This document shows, one piece after another, positions 24,868 to 33,478 of a DNA stretch of 64,000 nt (positions within the stretch are counted from its first letter, which is position 1; each line of letters begins with the position of its first letter). The notes beneath the pieces are model-generated. The model worked only from the letters and a program-made list of their open reading frames with translations. It was not told the DNA's origin and did not search any database. Made by a program: the position numbers and the translations under genes. Where the stretch lies: assembly GCA_964521195.1 (NCBI GenBank), contig CAZFRE010000002.1, positions 1 to 64,000 on the forward strand, read 5' to 3'. This DNA is from CAWDNM01 sp964521195 (lineage in GTDB: Bacteria > Actinomycetota > Coriobacteriia > Anaerosomatales > JAAXUF01).

Positions 24868-26076
24868 CTACTGTGCGAACTCCTTCTTCAGCTGAGCACG
24901 TCCCGCCGTCACGCCGTTGACGTGGCAGTAGCTGCATTGCAGTTCGTCGTGGCACTCGAAGCAGGCGCTCGCGCCCTCTTCGACGACGGCGTCAGGGTGC
25001 TGCGACAGCCACTCTCCGTCGGGGGTGGATGCGGGGTGGTGGCACGCGTTACAGAAGCCGTAGCCCTGCGCCTCGGCTGCGCTGCGAGCGTGGCACTTCG
25101 CGCACGTTGCCGGGTTCTCATAGCCCTGCGCGCCGTGGGCCTTCTTGAACTCGGCGGGGTGCGGCATCGGCAGTCCGCCGTGGCACTCCGAGCAGAATGT
25201 CGCCTTGTGGCAGGTGTAGCAGCTGTTGACGGTCGCTGCGGCCTGCAGCGCGGGTTCTTCGCCCTCGACCCGCTCCTCGGTGGGCTCCTTGTGCGCGAGC
25301 GCGGCCTCGACCGAGGTGCTCTCGGCTTTGGCCGCCTTGGCGTGGCCGGCCGATTCGCCGTAGAGCGTGTACCAGCCGGTCGCCTCGTGGGACGCGGGGA
25401 CGAGGTCGAATCCGGGCGGGTGGCATTCCGAGCAGTCGCCAGGCGCTTTCGCGTCGGTCTGCAGGCCGTGGCAGCGGAAGCAGGCGTCCATCGTCATCCA
25501 GTTCTCGTGCTTCTTGTCGCCCGGCAGTACGTACGTGACGTCCTCCTCGGGGTGAGCGACGCGGTTGTGGCACAGGGTGCACCGGATGTCGTTCTTCGCA
25601 TGGACACCGTGGTCGATGATCATGCCCGAGCTGGGTGTGATGGCGCGCGTGTCCAGGTTGTGGCACTGCGTGCACTGCTCGGTGGGCATCTTCACGGCGA
25701 CTTCGCTGTAGGGGTTGAGCGGCATCTGGAAGGTCCGGGTGGCCGTGGACCAGAGGTCGGGGAGCACGTAGATCTTCATGAACGTGTACGTGAGCGGGCT
25801 TGCGTTGACCGGCTCGTGACACGCGACGCACATGATCTCAGAGTGCGACCCGGCGTTGAAGGTCATCGTGTTGTCGTAGTGGACGATGTGGCAGGGCTCC
25901 TCGCAGAACCAGTTGAAGGAGGTCCCGACGAGGCCGAAGCACCACAGGATCACGAGGATCATGGTCGCGATGCCCAGCCAGATGATGAAGCGCGGGCGCC
26001 GAACCGGATCGGTGAAGCCGGAGAGGAAGTGTCGCACAAGCGCGCCTTTCACAGTGGATGACGTGGGATTCCGCAC
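24868..26076 (-). CDS. NapC/NirT-like 12-haem cytochrome c
   Basis: 402-residue membrane-anchored cytochrome, likely a quinol dehydrogenase or an electron conduit outside the membrane. TM at about 31-51. Then a CX3CH site (CEEPCH) and eleven CXXCH sites: CVACH, CTQCH, CTLCH, CFRCH, CSECH, CYTCH, CSECH, CAKCH, CNACH, CFECH, CSYCH. The first four form the NapC/NirT-like module; the rest are after an acidic linker (about 235-265). GTG at 26076 has no clear ribosome site; GTG at 26037 is an alternative. It is divergent from nothing close and convergent with mutY-like. Confidence 0.9.
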   Translation of the reverse strand: MRNPTSSTVKGALVRHFLSGFTDPVRRPRFIIWLGIATMILVILWCFGLVGTSFNWFCEEPCHIVHYDNTMTFNAGSHSEIMCVACHEPVNASPLTYTFMKIYVLPDLWSTATRTFQMPLNPYSEVAVKMPTEQCTQCHNLDTRAITPSSGMIIDHGVHAKNDIRCTLCHNRVAHPEEDVTYVLPGDKKHENWMTMDACFRCHGLQTDAKAPGDCSECHPPGFDLVPASHEATGWYTLYGESAGHAKAAKAESTSVEAALAHKEPTEERVEGEEPALQAAATVNSCYTCHKATFCSECHGGLPMPHPAEFKKAHGAQGYENPATCAKCHARSAAEAQGYGFCNACHHPASTPDGEWLSQHPDAVVEEGASACFECHDELQCSYCHVNGVTAGRAQLKKEFAQ

Positions 26077-26166
26077 CCGATCGTCCCTCAGTATGAAGCT
26101 ACCTGATCATCAGGCTTTGACATGCGTCAACTCCGCCAAGAACGCGAGACCGGCACCGGACGCAAG

Positions 26167-27348
26167 CTACCCGCCGAGCACGTCTGCGTCGCGCGCAAGT
26201 CGCTCGATCTCGGCCGCGACCGCACGGTACGGCAAGCCGTGTTCTCGAGCGATCCGTGCGACGTCGTCGTGTTCCGGACGCGTGCGCCCGGCACCCGTCT
26301 TCGCGCGCGCGGGTCCCCACGGTGTCTGGACGGTGCTCGTTTCCCGGGCGGCGACGGTCCGCTCGAGCAGTTCGCGCCGCACGCCGAGCGTGCCGGTCAG
26401 TTCGATGATGCGGGCTGCGAAGCGCTCAGCCTCCGGTGCCGTAGCAAGCACCGAGAGCATCACCGCCGAGCGGCCCTTCTTCATGACGATCGGCGTCTGC
26501 CACACGTCGAGAGCACCCTCGCGCAGCAGTTCCTCGGCGGCGAACGCCAGTTCCTCGGCGGGGAGGTGATCGATGTTGGTCTCGAGCAGGGCGACGGGCT
26601 CGAGGTCGCTGGTGTGCGCACCTGCGTCCGGCACCTCGACGACGAGCTGGCAGACGTTCGGCATGCCGATATCGCGCGTCCCGGCGCCGAGGCCCACGTG
26701 ATCGATCGAAAGCTGGGGCATCGGCCCGTAGCCGCAGGCGAGCGCCTTGAGCAGTGCGGCACCCGTGGGCGTCGTCAGCTCGCTCTCGACGGGACCGCCC
26801 ACGATGGGGACGTCGGCCAGCAGCAGTGCGGTCGCCGGCGCCGGCACAGGGAGCAGGCCGTGCTCGGTCGCGACCGTGCCACCGCCTACGGCGACCGGTC
26901 CCGCGATCAGCGCGTCGATCCCGAGCGCGTGCACCCCCGCGCACACGCCGACGACGTCGACGATCGAGTCGATCGCACCGACCTCGTGGAAGTGGACGGC
27001 CTCGAGCTCCACGCCATGGACATGCGCCTCGGCCGCCGCGAGCTCCTCGAACGCGCGCAGCGCCGAGCGGCGGACGGGCTCTGGCAGGGTCGCGCGTTCG
27101 ATGAGCGCTTCGATGTCCGGCCAGTGGCGGTGTTCGGGCTGCTCGGCGGGTGTGACAGTGACGCTCACGGCCGAGATACCGTGCGATGTGACGCGGCCGA
27201 CGTTCACCACGGCTTCCGGAGCGAGCCCGGTCACGATCTCGCGCAGGTGCCCGGCGGTGAACCGGCCAGTGGCCTCGCCGATGTCGAGCAGCGCCCCGAG
27301 GAACTTGTCCCCCGAGACGCCCGTCGAACAGTTCAGATAGCCGATCAC
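26167..27348 (-). CDS. larC: LarC nickel-pincer cofactor cyclometallase
   Basis: Inserts nickel into the pincer nucleotide (NPN) precursor of the lactate racemase cofactor, using CTP. 393 residues, one uninterrupted frame, unlike species where LarC is split by a programmed frameshift. Signature blocks: the N-terminal NCSTGVSGDKFLGALLDIG, the HVHGVELEAVHFHEVGAIDS histidine/acid region (about 110-130), GHGTVATEHG-like GGTVATEHGLLPVPAPAT, TPTGAALLKA and VALLETNIDHLPAEELAF. Starts inside the larB stop (4-nt overlap), so the two are translationally coupled. No larA or larE is in the window. Confidence 0.95.
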   Translation of the reverse strand: MIGYLNCSTGVSGDKFLGALLDIGEATGRFTAGHLREIVTGLAPEAVVNVGRVTSHGISAVSVTVTPAEQPEHRHWPDIEALIERATLPEPVRRSALRAFEELAAAEAHVHGVELEAVHFHEVGAIDSIVDVVGVCAGVHALGIDALIAGPVAVGGGTVATEHGLLPVPAPATALLLADVPIVGGPVESELTTPTGAALLKALACGYGPMPQLSIDHVGLGAGTRDIGMPNVCQLVVEVPDAGAHTSDLEPVALLETNIDHLPAEELAFAAEELLREGALDVWQTPIVMKKGRSAVMLSVLATAPEAERFAARIIELTGTLGVRRELLERTVAARETSTVQTPWGPARAKTGAGRTRPEHDDVARIAREHGLPYRAVAAEIERLARDADVLGG

Positions 27349-28172
27349 CGCTCGGCGTCCGCGTCCTCGCGCGCTGCACGGTCGGCGTCAGCATCGAGTG
27401 CGGATGCCCAGGCAGGCCGGTTGATGCGTGCGGCAAGCAGTCCCGCACCGAACCCGTTGTCGATGTTGACGACGCCGATACCGCCCGCGCAGGAGTTGAG
27501 CATGGTGAGCAGCGCCGAGACACCGCCGAAGTTCGCTCCGTAGCCGACGCTCGTGGGCACCGCGACGACGGGCACGTCCACCAGGCCGGCGACAAGCGAG
27601 GGCAGCGCGCCCTCCATGCCGGCCACGGCGATGACCACGCGTGCCTCGCGTAGCAGCCCGGCGTGTGAGAGCACGCGGTGGACGCCTGCGATCCCGACAT
27701 CGTAGAGCCGGGTGACCGAGCAGCCCATGAGCTCCGCGGTTCGGGCGGCCTCCTCGGCGACCGGGATGTCGGCCGTGCCACCGCTCGCCACCACGACGCA
27801 GCCCTCCGCCGGCGGCGCAGGCCGCCGATCGACCCACACCAAGCGTGCGAGGTCGTCTCGGCGGGCGTCGGGAATGGCGGCGGCGAGCGCGTCGGCGTGC
27901 TCGGCGGAAGCGCGCGTTGCGAGCACCACGTCGGCGCGGGAGAGGATCTCGATCGCGATCGCGGTGACCTGCTCGGCGGTCTTGCCCTGGCAGAAGATGA
28001 CCTCGGGAAAACCGCAGCGTACGGAGCGGTGGTGATCGACCCGCGCCTCCACGCGACCGGCGTCGGCGAGCTCCGCCGTCGACAGGTCGCCGAGAAGGCG
28101 GGCGGCTTCCTCGGCGGTGCGCTGACCGCGGGCCACTGACTGCAGGAGCTCCACTATCGGGTCGACGGCCAT
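27345..28172 (-). CDS. larB: LarB pyridinium-3,5-dicarboxylate synthase
   Basis: Carboxylates and hydrolyses nicotinic acid adenine dinucleotide to P2CMN in the first step of nickel-pincer cofactor synthesis. 275 residues. The C-terminal PurE-like domain shows VVASGGTADIPVAEEAARTA, YDVGIAGVHRVL, VIAVAGMEGALPSLVAGLV and PVVAVPTSVGYGANFGG. The N-terminal half has RVDHHRSVRCGFPEVIFCQGK, the LarB-specific region. First gene of larB-larC. Convergent with nothing; its promoter lies in the short gap shared with the GGDEF gene. Confidence 0.95.
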   Translation of the reverse strand: MAVDPIVELLQSVARGQRTAEEAARLLGDLSTAELADAGRVEARVDHHRSVRCGFPEVIFCQGKTAEQVTAIAIEILSRADVVLATRASAEHADALAAAIPDARRDDLARLVWVDRRPAPPAEGCVVVASGGTADIPVAEEAARTAELMGCSVTRLYDVGIAGVHRVLSHAGLLREARVVIAVAGMEGALPSLVAGLVDVPVVAVPTSVGYGANFGGVSALLTMLNSCAGGIGVVNIDNGFGAGLLAARINRPAWASALDADADRAAREDADAER

Positions 28173-28231
28173 GGCTCCTTCTCGCGGCTCGGGCAGCTAC
28201 GCGCGGTGGCGTGGGCATCGGACGGGTCAGC

Positions 28232-28237
28232 TATACT
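28232..28237 (+). promoter_or_regulatory. GCTATACT-type -10 box
   Basis: TATACT, preceded by GC, ends 56 nt before the GTG at 28294. No -35 is recognised. It is one of five similarly placed boxes in the window. Confidence 0.45.
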
Positions 28238-28293
28238 TGTACCACGAACGGCGGCTTCGCCGACCGGGCCGATGCCTCTCGAGCGGAGCCCTC

Positions 28294-29823
28294 GTGACCT
28301 CCGAATCCCTGCCAATCGAGACGACCGACGAGGAGCGCGCGTACATCACGCTGCGTCTCTTCGTGCTGGTGCTCGGGTTCGGGCTCTACTTCACCGGATA
28401 CATCCCCGCCGAGCAGACGCTCCAGCGCACCCTGTGCCTCTGGGCGCTCATCCTGACCACCATCGGCACGTTGTTCATCATGTTCGCGGCCCGGAGTCGG
28501 GAGCGTACCGTCGCGCGTGCCACGATGTGGATCCTGCCGATCGATCTTGTCGCCGTGGCAACGTTCACCTGGGTCCTGGCGCCGCGCGACGTCTTCTACG
28601 GGGTGTGTGTTCTGCTGGTCGTGTTCGCCGCGCTCGTGCAGCCGTACCGCGATGCGGTGTTCGTGTCGATCGCGCTCTCCATGGCGTACCTGATCGGGCA
28701 CGTGTTCACCCCGTACCACAACGTGTATGAGTTCGCGATCATAGCCGCGCAGACCATCAGCCTCGCGCTCGTGGGCGTGGTGGTCGCCCATGCGTTCGAC
28801 AGGCAGCGCCGTCGCGAATCGGTTGTCGAAGGCGCGGTGCTCGACCGGGAGCGTGTCAACGAGGAGCTCGCGCGTCGTGTCGGAGAGCTGCAGGCGGTCG
28901 CTGAGATCACCGAGATCATCCACTCGTCACTCGACTTCGACGAGATCGGCCCGGTCGTGCTCGACATCGTGTCCAAGGTCATCGACTTCCCCTCGCTCGC
29001 CATCTTCGTGCTCGACAAGGAGAAGTCCGAGACGCTCTTCTCGGCGAGTGTAGGGGTGCCGCACAACGGGCACGGGCCGGGCGACCCGCTCGATCTTCAG
29101 CAGGTCGAGCAGCATCTCACCTGCCTGCGCGTGTTCGACCACGGCTCGGTCATGGTGCTGTTCTGCTCGACGGCCGAGGACATGGACCGCCTCAGTGACG
29201 ACGACCGGCTGGTCATCTACGCGCTCGCGAGTGAGCTGGTGGTCGCGGTCGAGAACTCGCGCCTCTACAAGCTCACTCGCAGGCTCGCGGTCACCGACGA
29301 GCTGACCGGCATGAGCAACTACCGGCACCTGCAGCAACGCCTCGACGAGGAGGTCTCCAGGGCGCGCCGGTATGGCAAGCATCTGTCGCTGCTCATGATC
29401 GACGCGGACGACTTCAAGGGCTTCAACGACACCTACGGCCACATAGCCGGAGACATGGCGCTCGCGGAGTTCGGTGCCGTGCTCGCTTCGATCGTGCGCG
29501 AGGTCGACGTCGTCGCGCGCTACGGCGGGGAGGAGTTCGCGATCGTCCTTCCGGAGACCGATGCCGCCGGCGCCTTCGTCGTCGCCGAGAAGATCCGCGA
29601 GGCGCTCGGCGCGCACCTGTTCCCCGATGCCGAGGGCGTCCGGTGCTGTAACCTGACGGTGAGCATCGGTATCGCGACGTTCCCCGCGTATGCGTACGAC
29701 AAGGAATCGCTGTTGCGAGAGGCCGACGACGCGCTGTATCGAGCGAAGAACGGCGGGAGGAATCGCGTATGCGCGCCACACCGCGCGCACGATTCCGCAA
29801 CGACACCCGGAGAGCCATCATGA
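28294..29823 (+). CDS. Membrane GAF-GGDEF diguanylate cyclase
   Basis: Makes c-di-GMP. 509 residues: about six short TM helices at 20-170 (sensor of unknown signal), a coiled coil at about 175-205, a GAF-like domain (about 210-325) and a GGDEF domain (about 330-495). The active site is RYGGEEF with GGEEF at 411-415. DELTGMSNYRHLQ opens the domain and the metal Asp lies in MIDADDFKGFND. No RxxD inhibitory site is evident four residues before GGEEF. GTG at 28294 has GAGCGGAG upstream. It overlaps pheA by ATGA. Confidence 0.9.
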   Translation: MTSESLPIETTDEERAYITLRLFVLVLGFGLYFTGYIPAEQTLQRTLCLWALILTTIGTLFIMFAARSRERTVARATMWILPIDLVAVATFTWVLAPRDVFYGVCVLLVVFAALVQPYRDAVFVSIALSMAYLIGHVFTPYHNVYEFAIIAAQTISLALVGVVVAHAFDRQRRRESVVEGAVLDRERVNEELARRVGELQAVAEITEIIHSSLDFDEIGPVVLDIVSKVIDFPSLAIFVLDKEKSETLFSASVGVPHNGHGPGDPLDLQQVEQHLTCLRVFDHGSVMVLFCSTAEDMDRLSDDDRLVIYALASELVVAVENSRLYKLTRRLAVTDELTGMSNYRHLQQRLDEEVSRARRYGKHLSLLMIDADDFKGFNDTYGHIAGDMALAEFGAVLASIVREVDVVARYGGEEFAIVLPETDAAGAFVVAEKIREALGAHLFPDAEGVRCCNLTVSIGIATFPAYAYDKESLLREADDALYRAKNGGRNRVCAPHRAHDSATTPGEPS

Positions 29824-30638
29824 CGCGCTACGCATACCTCGGTCCGGCAGGCACGTTCTCGGAGGAGGCGCTGTACTCGCTTGCCATCGACGGGCTGGAG
29901 CCGGTGGAGTGCACCACGATTCCCGAGGTGTTCGAGGCGGTCGAACGGGGCCGCGCCGATGCGGGCGTGGTGCCGATCGAGAACTCGATCGAGGGTTCGG
30001 TCCCCGCGACGCTCGATGCGCTCGCGTTCGACACCCAGCTCGAGATCCAGAGCGAGCTCGTGCTCGACATCCACTTCTGCGTCGTCGCCGCACCGGGCAC
30101 CAAGCTGGCGGACGTCACGTCAGTGGTCGCGCACCCGCAGGCGAGCGGGCAGTGCCGGCGCTGGCTCGAACGCCATCTGCAGGGGCGCCCGATCCACGCG
30201 GCGAACTCGAACGCCGAGGCGGTACAGACCGCGGTGGCGGAACCGGGGGCTGCGGCGTTGGGTCCCGCCATCGCTGCGCAGCTCTATGGAGCCGAGGTGC
30301 TCGAACCCCGTGCCGAGGACTACGCGGGAAACCAGACGCGCTTCGTGGTCATCGGGCGGGGGCTGCGCGAGCGAAGCGGCAAGGACAAGACGTCACTCGC
30401 GCTGTTCATGAAGAAGGACAAGCCGGGTGCGCTGCTCATGATCCTCTCGGAGTTCGCGTATGGCGACATCAACCTCACGAAGATCCAGTCGCGGCCGACG
30501 AAGCGACAGCTCGGGGACTACATGTTCTTCGTGGACCTCGAGGGTCACGTCGACGATCCCAACGTGAAGACCGCGCTGGACTGCCTGCGACTCAAGCTGC
30601 GTGACGTCAAGGTACTTGGGAGCTACCCGAGGGCCTGA
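29820..30638 (+). CDS. pheA: Prephenate dehydratase
   Basis: Converts prephenate to phenylpyruvate in phenylalanine synthesis. 272 residues: dehydratase domain with YLGPAGTFSEEAL, VPIENSIEGSV and the catalytic TRF at 173-175 (NQTRFVVIG), then a C-terminal ACT domain with PGALLMILSEFAYGDINLTKIQSRP, which is the Phe-binding feedback site. Monofunctional: no chorismate mutase. GGAGAG precedes the ATG, which overlaps the stop of the GGDEF gene (ATGA), an odd pairing of an amino-acid gene with a c-di-GMP gene. Confidence 0.95.
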   Translation: MTRYAYLGPAGTFSEEALYSLAIDGLEPVECTTIPEVFEAVERGRADAGVVPIENSIEGSVPATLDALAFDTQLEIQSELVLDIHFCVVAAPGTKLADVTSVVAHPQASGQCRRWLERHLQGRPIHAANSNAEAVQTAVAEPGAAALGPAIAAQLYGAEVLEPRAEDYAGNQTRFVVIGRGLRERSGKDKTSLALFMKKDKPGALLMILSEFAYGDINLTKIQSRPTKRQLGDYMFFVDLEGHVDDPNVKTALDCLRLKLRDVKVLGSYPRA

Positions 30639-30669
30639 CCGCAGTAGGCGTGACCGCGCGACACCAGCG

Positions 30670-31122
30670 CTACTCGGTCGTCGTCCCGTCGTAGACACGG
30701 CCGGCGTCGTACACGCCTTCCACGTCGCGGAGTCTGCGTACCGAGTCGACCTCCGTCCCCGGGGTGACCTTCACCACGTAGCGTCCACCGCCCATGTCGA
30801 CTACCCCGAGGTTCTTCACGCCCGCATCGGCGATGGCTCGCTCGATCGTGAGACCGCCGGCGAGCCAGACCGAGACGGAGCCCTCGAGCGGCGGGTGGCC
30901 TTCGGCGGGGACGATCTGGTTCTTGGAGCTGCGGCGATTGGCCGTGCTCTCGACACCGCCGCAGTTGCGGAGCATGAGCAGCACGAGGATCACGATGATG
31001 ATGACGATGACGATCGACGCCACGGTGGCCCACCAGCGGCGGTCCCGCGGCTGTCGCTCCTGCCCCTCTTCCTCGGGTGGGAGCTCCTCGTCCTCGTCGT
31101 AGAGCGGTTCCTCGTCGACCAT
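30670..31122 (-). CDS. Small single-pass membrane protein with PASTA-like tail
   Basis: 150 residues. A very acidic N-terminus (MVDEEPLYDEDEELPPEEE), one TM helix at about 32-53 (WWATVASIVIVIIIVILVLLM), then an outer domain of about 90 residues with VSVWLAGGLTIERAIADAGV and YVVKVTPGTEVDSV. The outer part has a pattern reminiscent of PASTA domains, which bind peptidoglycan; that is uncertain. GAGGGGA precedes the ATG. Convergent with pheA. Confidence 0.75.
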   Translation of the reverse strand: MVDEEPLYDEDEELPPEEEGQERQPRDRRWWATVASIVIVIIIVILVLLMLRNCGGVESTANRRSSKNQIVPAEGHPPLEGSVSVWLAGGLTIERAIADAGVKNLGVVDMGGGRYVVKVTPGTEVDSVRRLRDVEGVYDAGRVYDGTTTE

Positions 31123-31182
31123 CGTCGTCCCCTCAGCCAGTGGCGCGCACTCGCGATCGCTGCCTACTGAGTACCCACGCCG

Positions 31183-31188
31183 AGTATA
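31183..31188 (-). promoter_or_regulatory. GCTATACT-type -10 box, minus strand
   Basis: GCTATACT on the minus strand, 60 nt before the ATG at 31122. Same octamer as at 28232 and 37529; no -35 seen. Confidence 0.4.
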
Positions 31189-31357
31189 GCCCAGCCGCGT
31201 GCGGTCCCGCCGTGTTGCTGCATGCGTAGGGGTTCCGCCCATGTGCGATAAGGCATACGATATGTGCGCAATACATGGTGCTTATGGTTCGCGCCCCTGC
31301 GGCCCGCACCGGCGCCTGCGCTGAAGTGTCCCGAAACGAGCCTGAGAGAGGTACGCC

Positions 31358-32641
31358 ATGAGCGAAGAAGCTGTCGTCGACTACCATCCCATGTGGGAAG
31401 AGCTTGGCCTCGACCTGCCCACACACGACGCGCTGCTCGGCGCCGTGGGGCAGATGTACGGTGACGCGTTCCTGACGCAGGAGAACCGCCCGGAGGGGAT
31501 CGGCTACCTCGACTTCGTCATGAGCGAGGTGCACGGCCTGCGCGTCAAGGAGCTGCACGACTTCCGTGCCACCGGCGGCAAGATCGTCGGCACGTTCTGC
31601 CTCTACGTGCCCGAGGAGATCGTCCGCGCGGCGGGCGGGTGGTGCGTGGGGCTGTGCGCGGGTGCGGAGTTCGGCTACGACGAGGTCGAGCGCATCATGC
31701 CGCGCAACACCTGTGCGCTCATCAAGAGCTTCATGGGCTTCGAGCTCACGAGCGTCTGCCCCTACATCCGAGAGGCGGACCTGATCGTCGGCGAGACCAC
31801 GTGCGACGGCAAGAAGAAGGCGTACGAGCTTCTCGGCGAGCTGCGCAACGTCTACGTCATGGAACTGCCGCAGATGAAGCGCCCGCAGGATATCGCCTTC
31901 TACCGCGCCGAGCTCGACGAGTTCCGCGCGAAGGTCGAGGAGCTCACCGGCAAGGCCCTGACCGCCGAGACGCTCAAGGCGTCCATCCGCGAGGTCAACG
32001 ACAAGCGTCGCGCGCTCCAGCGCATCGCCGCCACCCGTGCCGCATCGCCCGCGCCCATCGGCGGCAAGGACGCCCTGCTCGCGACGCAAGTCGCCTTCTA
32101 CGACGACGTCCCGCGCTTCACCCAGATGATGAACGTGCTCGCCGACGAGCTCGAGCAGCGCGTGCGCGACGGCGTGGGCGTGGCTCCCGCGGGCGCCAAG
32201 CGCATCCTCATCACCGGTACGCCGATGGCGCTCCCCAACTGGAAGCTGCACGACATCATCGAGAAGTCCGGCGGCATCCTCGTGGGCGAGGAGATGTGCA
32301 CCGGCTCGCGCTACTACGACGCGCTGGTCCCCGAGGACGGCGAGACGGTCGAGGCGATGCTCGACGCCATCGCCGAGAAGTACATGGACATCAACTGCGC
32401 CTGCTTCACGCCCAACCGGGGCCGCATGGATGACATCGTCCGCATGGCGCGCGAGTACAACGCCGACGGCGTCATCGACTATGCGCTCAACTTCTGCGCG
32501 ACCTACCAGGCCGAGGCGTTCACGGTCGAGTCAGTGCTGCAGGAGGAGGGTATCCCGGTCATGAAGATCGACACCGACTACTCGGCCGAGGACATCGGCC
32601 AGCTCTCGACGCGCGTCGAGGCGTTCCTCGAGATGATCTAG
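31358..32641 (+). CDS. Double-cubane-cluster anaerobic reductase (YjiM/DCCP type)
   Basis: 427-residue protein of the 2-hydroxyacyl-CoA dehydratase/BcrC superfamily. It matches the stand-alone YjiM/DCCP branch that holds a [8Fe-9S] double-cubane cluster and reduces small molecules at very low potential. Diagnostic blocks are GTFCLYVPEEI (C81), WCVGLC (C96, C100), RNTCALIKSF (C119), C134, VGETTCDGKKKAYE (C149) and the end TDYSAEDIGQLSTRVEAFLEMI. Single chain, no second subunit. Followed after 10 nt by its activase. Physiological substrate unknown in the family. Confidence 0.9.
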   Translation: MSEEAVVDYHPMWEELGLDLPTHDALLGAVGQMYGDAFLTQENRPEGIGYLDFVMSEVHGLRVKELHDFRATGGKIVGTFCLYVPEEIVRAAGGWCVGLCAGAEFGYDEVERIMPRNTCALIKSFMGFELTSVCPYIREADLIVGETTCDGKKKAYELLGELRNVYVMELPQMKRPQDIAFYRAELDEFRAKVEELTGKALTAETLKASIREVNDKRRALQRIAATRAASPAPIGGKDALLATQVAFYDDVPRFTQMMNVLADELEQRVRDGVGVAPAGAKRILITGTPMALPNWKLHDIIEKSGGILVGEEMCTGSRYYDALVPEDGETVEAMLDAIAEKYMDINCACFTPNRGRMDDIVRMAREYNADGVIDYALNFCATYQAEAFTVESVLQEEGIPVMKIDTDYSAEDIGQLSTRVEAFLEMI

Positions 32642-32651
32642 ACTCGCACGC

Positions 32652-33410
32652 ATGCGGGTGCTCGGACTGGACATAGGATCACGCAGCGTCGATGCGGTGT
32701 GGCTGGAAGACGGCCGCATCGCCGACAGCGCCGTGGCGGATACGGGTTTCGACCCGGCCGCCACGGCGCGCGCGTTCGTCGACTGCGGCGTGCACGACGT
32801 GCTGGTGGCCACCGGCTACGGGCGGCACGCGGCGCGCGAGGCGTTCGGCTGCGAGGTCGTCACGGAGATCAAGGCGTACGCGACCGGTGCCGCCGCGCTC
32901 TACCCGCAGGCGGCCTCGGTGCTCGACATCGGCGGCCAGGACACGAAGGTGATCGCTCTCGGTGCCGGCGGCAAGGTGCTCGACTTCGAGATGAACGACA
33001 AGTGCGCCGCCGGTACCGGCAAGTTCCTCGAGGTCATGGCGAACGCTCTTGGATTCGACCTCGAAGAGCTTGCGAAGGCCTCTCTCGCGGCCGAGCGCGG
33101 TGTCGCCATCAGCTCGATGTGCACCGTGTTCGCCGAGAGCGAGGTCACAGGGCTCGTGCACCGCGGAGAGGATCGCAGTGCGATCGCGCGCGGGTTGCAC
33201 GAGTCGATCTCGAAGCGCACCGTCTCCTCGCTCAAGCGCGTGGGGGCATATGGCCCGCTCGTGTTCGCCGGCGGCGTCGCGAAGAACCCCGCGATGGTGG
33301 CGATGGTGCGTGCAGGCTTCGGCGCGGAGGTGCTCGTGCCGGGCGAGGGCGGCACCGACTCCCAGATCATCGGCGCGTACGGCGCCGCGCTGTGCGCTGA
33401 GGAGGCGTAA
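32652..33410 (+). CDS. ATP-dependent activase of the double-cubane reductase (YjiL type)
   Basis: BadF/HgdC-type ATPase, 252 residues, a homodimer in relatives. It drives an electron from its shared [4Fe-4S] cluster into the partner reductase by ATP hydrolysis. ASKHA ATP motifs are LGLDIGSRSVDAVW (about 4-17) and LDIGGQDTKVIAL (about 93-105). Cluster cysteines are C118 in NDKCAAGTGKFLE and C157 in SSMCTVFAES. The C-terminal VFAGGVAKNPAMV completes the fold. Immediately downstream of the reductase gene, clearly one operon. Confidence 0.93.
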   Translation: MRVLGLDIGSRSVDAVWLEDGRIADSAVADTGFDPAATARAFVDCGVHDVLVATGYGRHAAREAFGCEVVTEIKAYATGAAALYPQAASVLDIGGQDTKVIALGAGGKVLDFEMNDKCAAGTGKFLEVMANALGFDLEELAKASLAAERGVAISSMCTVFAESEVTGLVHRGEDRSAIARGLHESISKRTVSSLKRVGAYGPLVFAGGVAKNPAMVAMVRAGFGAEVLVPGEGGTDSQIIGAYGAALCAEEA

Positions 33411-33478
33411 GCGCAGTGGGCAAGATGTGGCCGATGATGAACGGTCCTGCGATCGGCTGAAGGACGGCGCTCAGTAGG

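Noticed and set aside
26167..28172. Programmed frameshift in larC, as in Lactobacillus
   Set aside because: LarC is read in one uninterrupted frame of 393 residues.
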